Shown: positions 6,804-14,476 of the stretch, one piece after another
Position numbering within the stretch: the stretch's first letter is position 1
How the letters are laid out: each line of letters opens with the position of its first letter
NCBI GenBank assembly: GCA_035651595.1
Contig: DASRFJ010000253.1
Coordinates: 1 to 30,489 of the forward strand
Reading direction: 5' to 3'
DNA from: JAFARZ01 sp035651595
GTDB lineage: Bacteria; Actinomycetota; Actinomycetes; Streptosporangiales; Streptosporangiaceae
DNA length: 30,489 nucleotides
Notes under the pieces: generated by a model
Databases searched by the model: none
Seen by the model: the letters and a program-made list of their open reading frames with translations, nothing else
What the model was told of the DNA's origin: nothing
Made by a program: the position numbers and the translations under genes

Positions 6804-8864
6804 CTAGTGCCGCCCGCTCTGCCCGCCGAACCTTCCGGCGACGGTTCGCAGGAGGAAACCGAATTCCGCCACGCGTAGCTTGCGGGCACACACCGCGTAC
6901 AGCAGGACGGCGCCGCCTCCGCCGACGATCGTCACCAGGAACCCGTAGGCGGGGCTGGGGTGGTGCACGACCCGGCCCGCGCCGAACATGACGAGCAGCG
7001 CGAAGATCACGCCGGGTACGGTCGCCAGGTGCATCCGGAGCAGGCTGCGCGCGACCGACCAGCCGTCCAGGCTGCCCACCCGGCGCAGCAGCAGGATCCA
7101 GCCGGTTAGCGCGCCGACCAGGTTGCCCACCCCGAACGCGACCGCGAGCCCGGCCACGACGTCACGGGCGGGCAGCGACTCCAGCGCGATCACGTCGCCG
7201 ACGATGCCGACGGCCATGGTCAGCAGGCCGACGACCGCCGCGGTCCGGCTGTCGTGGAACGAGTAGAACACCCGCAGCTGAAGCTGGGTGAGCATGTACG
7301 GGACCAGGCCGAGCGCAAACAGCCCGAAGACCACGCCGAGGTACTGCGCTTCCGCTGCGTTGGTGCTGCCGTAAGAGAAAATGACCTGTGCCACCGGGCC
7401 GCCGAGCACGCCGAGGAAGATCGCGGCAGGCACCACGATCACCGACGCCAGCCGGACACCGGTGGAGAAGTCATTGCGCACCAGCGAGTACCGGCGCACG
7501 TCCGCGTGCTCGCTCATCCTGGGCAGCAGCGCGGTGATCACCGAGATGCCGATGATCGCGTACGGCAGCTGGAACAGCATCCACGCGTAGCTGTAGGCGG
7601 AATAACCGTGGGCCTGCGTGCCCCGGGCCGCCGCGGTGTTGGCGATCCGCTGCGCCACCAGGTTCCCGGCCCACTGGGTGACCACGTACCCGGCCATCCA
7701 GCCGGTCATCCGCCGGATCTCGCGCACCTCGGTCCGGCGGAAGGCGAAGTCGGGATGCCAGCGGAAGCCCACCTGCCGCAGCGCCGGCAGCAGCGCGACC
7801 GTCTGGAGCACGACACCGAGCGTGGTGCCGAAGCCCAGCAGCTGCACCGCCCCGGTGGAGATGGTGCCCGCACTCTTGCCGTGCCCGGAGGTGGCCACGA
7901 ACAGGCCGCCGACGACGATCACCACGACGTTGTTGATGACCGGCGTCCACATCGGCGCCGCGAAGCTGCCCCTGGTGTTGAGCACCGCGCCGATCAGCGA
8001 GCTCATCCCGTAGAAGAAGATCTGCGGAATGAAGAAGTACGCCCAGACGACCATCAGGTTGCGTTCGGCGCCGGTGGCCGGGGAGTACAGGCTGACCAGC
8101 GGATCGGACAGCGCGGTGCCGACCACGGTGACGGCGAGCAGCGCGATCACGCCGAGCGTGAAGATCCGCTGCGCGTATGCCTCGCCGCCGTCCGAGTCGT
8201 GCTTGGCGGCCTTGACCAGCAGCGGGACCACCACGCTGGTGAAGATGCCGCCGAGCATGAGGTAGTAGATGGTGTTCGGCAGCGTGTTGGAGTTGTTGTA
8301 CGCGTTGCCGAGGTCGCCGACGCCGAGTGCGTAGGCGAACACGGCGGTGCGCAGGAAGCCGGTCACGCGCGACACCAGCGTGCCGACGGCCATCCCCGCG
8401 CTGGACGAGATCAGGCTCCGGCGGGCCTGCGTGGCCGGACCCGTGCCGGGTTCGCCGCCGCGCCTTGCCCGGCGGCCGGGAGCCGGCCTGGCCGGGGCTC
8501 GCCCCGCGGGGGCGGCAGGCCGCGCCTGGCGGCGGGTGCCCGGCTGGTACTCCTCGGGAAACGGGGTGAATCGCGGCCGGACGAAGTCGGACGGCTGCGT
8601 GCCGTCCGGACGCACCGGCCGGCGGGTGCCCGGCGGCGCCGCGGTGTCGGCACCGGCGCCCCAGTTGAGCGTGAGCGGCATCGTGGTCTCGGCCGGCGTC
8701 GGGACACCGCCCGGCATGAAACCCTCCGGCGGCGGCATCGGCGCAGGACCGTCCGGCCGGGGCCGCCCGGATCCGGGCGGCTTGTGCCGCGGGGCCTGCT
8801 GCCGAGAACGCTGCTGCCGCGACTCAGGTGTCGTCGGCCCAGCGTCGTGCATCGGCCAGGTCAT
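6804..8864 (-). CDS. murJ: Lipid II flippase MurJ (MviN)
   Basis: A 686-residue polytopic protein of the MOP superfamily that moves lipid-linked peptidoglycan precursor across the membrane. The core begins near residue 150 with SSSAGMAVGTLVSRVTGFLRTAVFAYALG, the MurJ N-terminal motif with its conserved arginines, and runs through about 14 hydrophobic segments. These include FFIPQIFFYGMSSLIGAVLN and LPYAIIGISVITALLPRMSEHA. About 145 Pro/Arg-rich disordered cytoplasmic residues precede the core, an extension common in actinobacteria. The ATG at 8864 has GGAGG six bases upstream and overlaps the DUF6049 gene by 41 bases. No kinase-like domain is fused at the C-terminus, unlike the mycobacterial protein; that part is the next gene. 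Confidence 0.95.
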   Translation of the reverse strand: MTWPMHDAGPTTPESRQQRSRQQAPRHKPPGSGRPRPDGPAPMPPPEGFMPGGVPTPAETTMPLTLNWGAGADTAAPPGTRRPVRPDGTQPSDFVRPRFTPFPEEYQPGTRRQARPAAPAGRAPARPAPGRRARRGGEPGTGPATQARRSLISSSAGMAVGTLVSRVTGFLRTAVFAYALGVGDLGNAYNNSNTLPNTIYYLMLGGIFTSVVVPLLVKAAKHDSDGGEAYAQRIFTLGVIALLAVTVVGTALSDPLVSLYSPATGAERNLMVVWAYFFIPQIFFYGMSSLIGAVLNTRGSFAAPMWTPVINNVVVIVVGGLFVATSGHGKSAGTISTGAVQLLGFGTTLGVVLQTVALLPALRQVGFRWHPDFAFRRTEVREIRRMTGWMAGYVVTQWAGNLVAQRIANTAAARGTQAHGYSAYSYAWMLFQLPYAIIGISVITALLPRMSEHADVRRYSLVRNDFSTGVRLASVIVVPAAIFLGVLGGPVAQVIFSYGSTNAAEAQYLGVVFGLFALGLVPYMLTQLQLRVFYSFHDSRTAAVVGLLTMAVGIVGDVIALESLPARDVVAGLAVAFGVGNLVGALTGWILLLRRVGSLDGWSVARSLLRMHLATVPGVIFALLVMFGAGRVVHHPSPAYGFLVTIVGGGGAVLLYAVCARKLRVAEFGFLLRTVAGRFGGQSGRH

Positions 8865-11157
8865 CCGGAGCCTCCGTCAGGTTCTGCGTGCCTCCAATGA
8901 CGTTACCGGGTTCGGTCCAGTCTGGGGGCGTACCCGCACTGTCCCCACTCTGGTCAGCGTCCGCGGCGCGTTCGGTGTTACCCGCACGCGGCCCGCCCCC
9001 GGCGCCGGCCAGCGCGCGGCGACCGGACCGCCACAGCGAGCTGAGCACGAGCAGGCCGATCGCGCCGGCGATGAGGATCAGGATGGCCTGGCCGTACCGG
9101 GTGGAGTGCACCCGCAGCGGTGTCCCGGTGCGCGGCACCACCTTGCCGTCCTTGCTGGCCAGGGACAGCGTGAGGTTCGTGGTGCCGTTGGGCGCGGAGC
9201 TCACGTGGAGCTTCACGCCCTCAATCTGCCCCGCCGGGATCCTGATCGGCTTGTCGATCCGGGCGACCTGGAGCGGCCGTGCCCCGCCGTTCGCCGGGAC
9301 CGGTACGCTCACCACGAGCCTGACCTGGACATCCTGCTCGAGCGTGTTCTGGATGTTGACCGGCAGGACGCCCGAGCTGCCCGCCATGGTGATCTCCGGC
9401 GAGCTGATGATCCTGACCTTGTTCTGCGCCTTCGTCAGGTACGCGGACAGCTTGCTGATCAGCGCCTGCCCGCCCGCCGCACCGCCTGCCGTCGGCCCGC
9501 CCGCCGCCGTCGGCCCGTCGCGCCAGGCGGCCGACTCGGTCGCCGCCAGGGCCTCGTCAAGCCCGGTGGTGTAGTTCACCGGCGCCTGGTACAGCAACGA
9601 CTTGTACAGCCCGAGCTGCCCGTCCAGGCCGTTCGGGCCCTTGATCGCCGCGAGGTAGCCGGCGCTGAGCTCGCGCGGGCTGGACTTCGCCGGCGCGGGC
9701 GGCCGCCGGTTGATCTGGCTCTCGGAGTCGTGCGATCCGGCGAGGCTGGACAGGGCCACCGGCTCCAGCCAGGGCTCCTGGCTCTCCTGGAGCAGCTTGC
9801 TGGCGAGCGCCTCGGACGGTCCCCAGTTCTCCGGCGGCGACACCACCACCGAGCGGTGTGACTCGGGCAGCTCGCTGGAGATCATCGCGGTCTCGGCGAG
9901 AAACTGCTGCTCGAGGCCGAACTGCGCGCTCGCGCTCATCGTCGGGCTGGCCCCGCGCAGCAGGCCGGTGATTTCGTGGTCGGCCAGCAGCACGTTCATC
10001 TTCAGGCCGGCCATGTTCCGGAACGAGGTGACCGCGTCGTCGGCGTAGAACTGGGTGTCAACCGCCGGCATCTCGCTGCTGTCCAGCACGACGCTGGTGA
10101 CATGCGCGGAGGTGGCCAGGGTGGTCAGCACCGAGGGGTCGGCCAGCCCTCCCGGCGGAAGGGCGAAATCTGTGCCGAACGACCTGCCTAGCACCTCCCC
10201 GGACACTTGCTGCCCAAGCCGGTAGGCGTTCGTCAGGTCCGTGTTCAGGCCATGCAGGGCGAGCGCCGCCACGTCGGTATTGCCGTACGGGGTGATCAGG
10301 GCGGGCTGGGTGGCGGTGGCTGACTTCAACGTGGCGAGCCAGTCCGCCGCGGCGTGGCTGGTCTTCTCCGGGATGGCGTCCTTGCAGGTCGCCGGCGTCC
10401 CCCCGGTGGAGTACCCGTTCGGGCCGGCCATCACGGCGAGGTCGCCGAGCAACGCCGGGTCGATGGCCAAGGTGAGGGCCGACCGCGGGTTCGCGGTGCC
10501 GGCCGCGAGCAGGCCGCTGAGCCGGCCGTCGGCGGCCACGCTCGGCGCCAGGCCGTTGCTGGTCAGCGCCGGACACGCCTGACGGTGCGGCTGGTCGATG
10601 AGCGGCCATACCCAGGCGATCTTCAGCTTGGTGAGCTGGCTGGTGCGCGACCAGTACGGCAGCAGGGTCGAGGCGGATTTCTCGGGCACGCCGTTCACGT
10701 CGGTCAGCACCGCCCGCAGCGGATACACGCCGAACCGCGGGTACCCGGCCGCGGCCTCGGTGAACTGGGCGTGCCAGCTCACCGTTTCGCCCGGGCGGAC
10801 GCCGGACGAGATCACCCCCGGATTGCCGACTGGGGACAGCGACAGGTCTTCTGCGCCGGACGCGTAATGGTTCATGTCGTCGCGGGTGGTGAACCAGGCC
10901 TGTGAGGTGTACAGCTGAATGCCGGATCCGGTCAGTGCGGCGCCGGTGCCGTTGGTGATCGTGCCGGTGACGGTGATCGTCTTGTCAGGAGCGGCGACCT
11001 GGGGCGTTACCGAGTCAATGGCCAGCGTGACGCCGCTGCCTGCGGCGGGGCTTGCCTGAGCCTGCGTCGTCATGCCCGCCACGGGGGCGATGACGGTCAG
11101 CGCGGCGATGGCCGCGACCCATAGCAGGGCGGCCCCCCCAGAAGACAAGCTGCGCAC
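8824..11157 (-). CDS. DUF6049-family secreted/membrane-anchored protein (Rv3909-like)
   Basis: A 777-residue protein with an N-terminal signal peptide (LLWVAAIAALTVIAPVAGM, then AQASPAAG). A large extracytoplasmic region follows, starting with an Ig/CARDB-like beta segment (ITVTGTITNGTGAALTGSGIQLY). Near the C-terminus there is one transmembrane helix (AILILIAGAIGLLVLSSLW) and a short acidic cytoplasmic tail. This fits the conserved actinobacterial protein always found just before murJ, whose biochemical role is unknown; an accessory role in envelope assembly is inferred from position only. It starts at GTG. A TACCAT hexamer seven bases upstream could give a nearly leaderless transcript (weak). 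It is the first gene of the operon and diverges from pcnA. Confidence 0.85.
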   Translation of the reverse strand: MRSLSSGGAALLWVAAIAALTVIAPVAGMTTQAQASPAAGSGVTLAIDSVTPQVAAPDKTITVTGTITNGTGAALTGSGIQLYTSQAWFTTRDDMNHYASGAEDLSLSPVGNPGVISSGVRPGETVSWHAQFTEAAAGYPRFGVYPLRAVLTDVNGVPEKSASTLLPYWSRTSQLTKLKIAWVWPLIDQPHRQACPALTSNGLAPSVAADGRLSGLLAAGTANPRSALTLAIDPALLGDLAVMAGPNGYSTGGTPATCKDAIPEKTSHAAADWLATLKSATATQPALITPYGNTDVAALALHGLNTDLTNAYRLGQQVSGEVLGRSFGTDFALPPGGLADPSVLTTLATSAHVTSVVLDSSEMPAVDTQFYADDAVTSFRNMAGLKMNVLLADHEITGLLRGASPTMSASAQFGLEQQFLAETAMISSELPESHRSVVVSPPENWGPSEALASKLLQESQEPWLEPVALSSLAGSHDSESQINRRPPAPAKSSPRELSAGYLAAIKGPNGLDGQLGLYKSLLYQAPVNYTTGLDEALAATESAAWRDGPTAAGGPTAGGAAGGQALISKLSAYLTKAQNKVRIISSPEITMAGSSGVLPVNIQNTLEQDVQVRLVVSVPVPANGGARPLQVARIDKPIRIPAGQIEGVKLHVSSAPNGTTNLTLSLASKDGKVVPRTGTPLRVHSTRYGQAILILIAGAIGLLVLSSLWRSGRRALAGAGGGPRAGNTERAADADQSGDSAGTPPDWTEPGNVIGGTQNLTEAPDDLADARRWADDT

Positions 11158-11216
11158 ATCTGGAATGGTATTGCCGTTCGCGCGGGAACGATGCTCTCGA
11201 TACGCTCTTCAGGCCG

Positions 11217-12743
11217 ATGAACAGACAATTGCGAGCCGCCGGCGAGCTGCTCAGTACCCAGATCGGCCGGGTGCCCGCGGTGGGCGATCTCGGCCGCCTG
11301 TTCGCGCGCTCCGGCTTTGAGCTGGCCCTGGTTGGCGGGCCGGTGCGGGACATTTTTCTGGGTGAGCCGCTCGGCGCGGGCGACCTTGACCTGACCACGA
11401 ACGCCACTCCCGAGCAGGTGCTGGCGCTGGTGACGGACTGGGCGGACGCCACCTGGACCGTGGGCATCGCGTTCGGCACGATCGGCCTGCGCAAGGGCCG
11501 CGCCATGTTCGAGATAACGACTTACCGTAGCGAAGCGTATTCATCGCGCTCACGTAAACCCGAGGTGAGCTACGGCCGCTCGCTGGAGGAGGATCTGAGC
11601 CGTCGCGACTTCACGATCAACGCGATGGCGGTCCGGCTGCCCGGCATCGAGTTCGTCGACCCGTTCGGCGGGCTGACGGCGCTCCGGGACCGGCAGTTGC
11701 GCACCCCGGGACGGGCGGTGGACTCGTTCAGCGACGACCCGCTGCGGATCCTGCGGGCCGCACGGTTTACCGCCAAGCTCGGTGTTTCCGTGGCCGACGA
11801 GGTCCGCGCCGCGATGACCGAGATGCGCGGGCGGCTGGAGATCGTCTCCGCGGAGCGGATCACCGGCGAGCTGACCAAGTTGATGCTGACCCGGGACCCC
11901 GCGGCCGGAATCGACCTGCTGGTGCAAACCCAGGTGGCCGACGAGATCCTGCCCGAGATCTCCAAGCTCCGGATGGAGGTCGACGAGCACCACCGGCACA
12001 AGGACGTGTACCAGCACAGCCTGACCGTGCTGCGGCAGGCCATCGACCTCGAGCCGCGATACGAGTTGTCAGGTGATCTGGTGGTGCGGCTGGCCGCGAT
12101 CCTGCACGACATCGGCAAACCGCGGACCCGGACGCCGTTGCCGGGCGGCAAGGTGGCGTTCCACCACCACGAAGTGGTCGGGGCGAAGATGGCCCGCAGC
12201 CGGCTCACCAAGCTGCGGTTCCCCAACGACGTGATCCGCGACGTGTCCGAGCTGGTGGCACTGCATTTGCGGTTTCATGGCTACGGTGGGCAGGGGGGTC
12301 CGGGGGGATCGCTCCCCCCGTCCAGCCAGGGGGGTCCGGGGGGACGGCTCCCCCCGTCAGAAACTGCCTGGACTGATTCCGCGGTGCGGCGGTACGTGCG
12401 GGACGCGGGGCCGCTGCTGGACCGGCTGCACGTGCTGACCCGCGCGGACTGCACCACCAGGAACGTGCGCAAGGCCGAGCGGCTGGCCCGCGCCTACGAC
12501 AGCCTCGAACAGCGCATCGCCGAACTGCGCGAGCAGGAGGAGCTGGACAAGCTCCGGCCCGACCTGGACGGCAACGCGATCATGCGGATCCTCGGGATCA
12601 AGCCTGGCCCGCTCGTGGGGGAGGCGTACCAGTTCCTGCTCGACCTGCGGATCAACGAGGGGGAGCTTGGCCCTGAGCGGGCGACAGCGGAGCTTCTTCA
12701 GTGGGCGCGGGCTCGCGGTGTGCTGCCGCCCAGCGACGACTGA
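11217..12743 (+). CDS. pcnA: CCA tRNA nucleotidyltransferase
   Basis: This 508-residue class II enzyme adds or repairs the CCA end of tRNAs. The head shows LVGGPVRD (residues 38-45), the metal-binding DLDL with Asp56 and Asp58, RRDFTINAMA, DPFGG and DDPLRILRAARF. An HD phosphohydrolase domain follows, with LHDIGKPRTR at His297-Asp298. The usual ATG start is used, divergent from the murJ operon. Oddity: between the HD domain and the C-terminal helices, residues 359-382 are two in-frame 12-residue repeats (QGGPGGSLPPSS and QGGPGGRLPPSE) encoded by tandem palindromic DNA elements. They probably form a surface loop. The last 92 bases overlap the convergent MFS gene. In mycobacteria a NUDIX gene lies between this gene and the murJ operon; none is seen here. 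Confidence 0.95.
   Translation: MNRQLRAAGELLSTQIGRVPAVGDLGRLFARSGFELALVGGPVRDIFLGEPLGAGDLDLTTNATPEQVLALVTDWADATWTVGIAFGTIGLRKGRAMFEITTYRSEAYSSRSRKPEVSYGRSLEEDLSRRDFTINAMAVRLPGIEFVDPFGGLTALRDRQLRTPGRAVDSFSDDPLRILRAARFTAKLGVSVADEVRAAMTEMRGRLEIVSAERITGELTKLMLTRDPAAGIDLLVQTQVADEILPEISKLRMEVDEHHRHKDVYQHSLTVLRQAIDLEPRYELSGDLVVRLAAILHDIGKPRTRTPLPGGKVAFHHHEVVGAKMARSRLTKLRFPNDVIRDVSELVALHLRFHGYGGQGGPGGSLPPSSQGGPGGRLPPSETAWTDSAVRRYVRDAGPLLDRLHVLTRADCTTRNVRKAERLARAYDSLEQRIAELREQEELDKLRPDLDGNAIMRILGIKPGPLVGEAYQFLLDLRINEGELGPERATAELLQWARARGVLPPSDD
12291..12358 (+). repeat. Two tandem G-run/C-run palindromic elements inside pcnA
   Basis: Copies span 12291-12322 and 12327-12358, 36 bases (12 codons) apart. 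Each runs CAGGGGGG, TCC, GGGGGG, a six-base loop (ATCGCT or ACGGCT), CCCCCC, GTC. They differ at only three bases. The frame of pcnA is kept through both, and they code for Gly/Pro-rich peptide in a region where the family needs no such residues. Confidence 0.8.
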
Positions 12744-14031
12744 GCAGCAGATAGCAGGCGCCCGCTGCCAGGTAGGCAATGGCGACGAACGCGGCCATCG
12801 CGTAGGTCTTGCCGTCGCGCGGCATGAATGCCGTCGAGATCGCGAAACCTAGCACGAACGACCCGTTGTACGTCATGTCGTTCAGCGAGAAGACCCGGCC
12901 CTGGAAGTTCTCCGCGGCCTGCTCCTGCAAGATCGTGGTGACCATGATCGTCAGGCCCTGTCCGGTGATGCCGAGCGCGAACCCGAGGAGCAGGAACGGC
13001 ACCTGGCTGAACGTCGGGCCGAGCAGGCCGACGGCGATCCCGCCGAACCCGAGCAGTACCGCTACCCAAGCCGTCTTGGACATCCGTCGGGTCATCGGCG
13101 GGGTGAGCACCGCGCCGACCCCGTAACCGATCGCGGAGGTGATCACCACCAGGGTGAAGTGGCTCAGCGCGGTGTTCCCGTTCTTGGACGGGTAGAAGTA
13201 GTTGCGGTACAGCAGCACCGACATCAGCAGGCAGATGCCGTACAGAAGCCGGTGCGCCCCGCCGGCCGCCATCGCGTACGCGGTCGGCCTGCGCTGCCAC
13301 AGGTGCCGCGCCCCCGCCGCCAGCCCGGCGGCGACGATCGCGAGTTCGTTGCGGATGCCGGTCCTGGCGGGCCGCGCCGGATCGAGGTCCGGTCCCAGCA
13401 GGCCCCGCGGCATCGTGGCCGCGATGACCCCGGCGGCCGCGTAACCGATGCCGCCGGCCAGCAGCGTTGCCGCGGAGCCGGTGTGCCCGCCGCCGGTGAT
13501 CAGGTGCACGCCGAGGCCGATCACGCCGCCCACGAAGCCGACGATCGTGCCGGAGGTCGGCGCGACCGTGTTCGCCATCACCAGCTTGTCCTCCGGTACC
13601 ACGTGCGGCAGCGCGGCGGACAGGGCCGACAGGAAGAACCGGTTGACGCCGAGCACCGCGAGCACCGCGATGTACAGCGGGACGCCGAGCGTGCCGGACG
13701 CGACGAACGCCGCGGCGACGACGACCATGGCGGCCCTGATCGCGGCGGACCAGACCAGGATCTGGCGGCGCGACCACCGGTCGATGAACACGCCGGCGAA
13801 CGGCCCGATCAGCGAGTACGGCAGGTAGAGCACCGCCGCCGCGGTGGCAGCCGCACCCGGGTCGGGAAACGTGGTGGCGCTGAAGAACGCGTACGCGGCG
13901 AACCCGGCGTTGAAGATGCCGTCACCGGTCTGCGAAACCAGGCGGGTGGCGAACAGCCGCCGGAAATCCGGTTCACCGAGGACCGCGCGCAGGTCGGCGA
14001 CAAACGAGGACCCGCGCTTCTCGGCCACCAC
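12652..14031 (-). CDS. MFS transporter (exporter-like, MFS_3 type)
   Basis: A 459-residue integral membrane protein with 12 predicted hydrophobic segments. The motif between TM2 and TM3 reads GVFIDRWSRRQILVWSAAIRA, the G-x3-D-R-x-R/G-R-R signature of the major facilitator family. NFQGRVFSLNDMTYN between TM10 and TM11 is typical of the enterobactin-exporter/macrolide-efflux group. The substrate is unknown. GTG at 14031 (or GTG at 14028) is the start; the ribosome binding site is weak. The last 30 residues are Pro/Ala-rich and are encoded antisense to the end of pcnA. It does not share an operon with its neighbours. Confidence 0.87.
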   Translation of the reverse strand: MVAEKRGSSFVADLRAVLGEPDFRRLFATRLVSQTGDGIFNAGFAAYAFFSATTFPDPGAAATAAAVLYLPYSLIGPFAGVFIDRWSRRQILVWSAAIRAAMVVVAAAFVASGTLGVPLYIAVLAVLGVNRFFLSALSAALPHVVPEDKLVMANTVAPTSGTIVGFVGGVIGLGVHLITGGGHTGSAATLLAGGIGYAAAGVIAATMPRGLLGPDLDPARPARTGIRNELAIVAAGLAAGARHLWQRRPTAYAMAAGGAHRLLYGICLLMSVLLYRNYFYPSKNGNTALSHFTLVVITSAIGYGVGAVLTPPMTRRMSKTAWVAVLLGFGGIAVGLLGPTFSQVPFLLLGFALGITGQGLTIMVTTILQEQAAENFQGRVFSLNDMTYNGSFVLGFAISTAFMPRDGKTYAMAAFVAIAYLAAGACYLLLSRRWAAAHREPAPTEEAPLSPAQGQAPPR

Positions 14032-14476
14032 GACAGCCTATCCGGGGTTTGGGAGGTCGTCCCCTCGCAGGCCACGCACCGCGGGGGTGCGGGATGGCTG
14101 TCCGCGCTGCAAAGCGTGCTTATCTGCTCCTTTCGGGCGTATCGCCAGGCGCCCCAGATGATTGCGGACACTTACCCCCCCGAATTGGGAGGGTAAGTGT
14201 CCGCAATAATTTTCGATCAACATCCAGAACCTGAGAAGACCATAGAACGGAGGGGTCAGAACAGGGCAAACGGGGCATTGCCCGGCAGCAAGCACAAGCA
14301 GGCCCTCTAACATCTGGGCCCGGCCACGCGCACGCACCTCGCCAGCAGTGTCCGGATCGGGGTAAGGGTCCGCGATCTTTCCAGACGCGCGCACCGAATT
14401 CCGGAACGCCCATATACCGAGCGGGGACTGATGTCGTCCGATAACCGCTAGCGCACGATGGAAGCGATCGTGGACG
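14032..14476. other. 445-base intergenic region between two divergent MFS genes
   Basis: I see no convincing gene here. Local base composition is lower in GC than the flanking genes. The main content is the 47-base palindrome at 14161-14207. Promoters for both MFS genes should lie here, but I cannot place them with confidence. Confidence 0.6.
14161..14207. repeat. 47-base near-perfect palindrome
   Basis: The left arm ATTGCGGACACTTACCC (14161-14177) is exactly complementary to the right arm GGGTAAGTGTCCGCAAT (14191-14207). After one C/A mismatch, a further CCC/GGG pairs around loop GAATT, giving 20 base pairs in all. It has no U-tract and no flanking target duplication that I can see. It could be a dispersed REP-type repeat, a protein-binding site or a strong hairpin. 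Confidence 0.9.

Noticed and set aside
4761..6878. 705-codon open frame on the plus strand
   Set aside because: It is antisense to sigM and the pseudokinase gene, rich in Arg/Gly/Ala with no domain. Long antisense frames are expected in high-GC DNA.
8480..8520. GGGGCTCGCCCC palindrome in the murJ extension as another element copy
   Set aside because: The runs are shorter and the order differs from the 32-base unit; GC-rich disordered coding sequence explains it.
7254..8900. 548-codon plus-strand frame opposite murJ
   Set aside because: His/Arg/Gly-rich shadow of murJ; murJ has clear membrane segments and a good ribosome binding site.
14038..14394. 118-codon minus-strand frame upstream of the MFS gene
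   Set aside because: It reads through the 47-base palindrome and has no ribosome binding site or family features.
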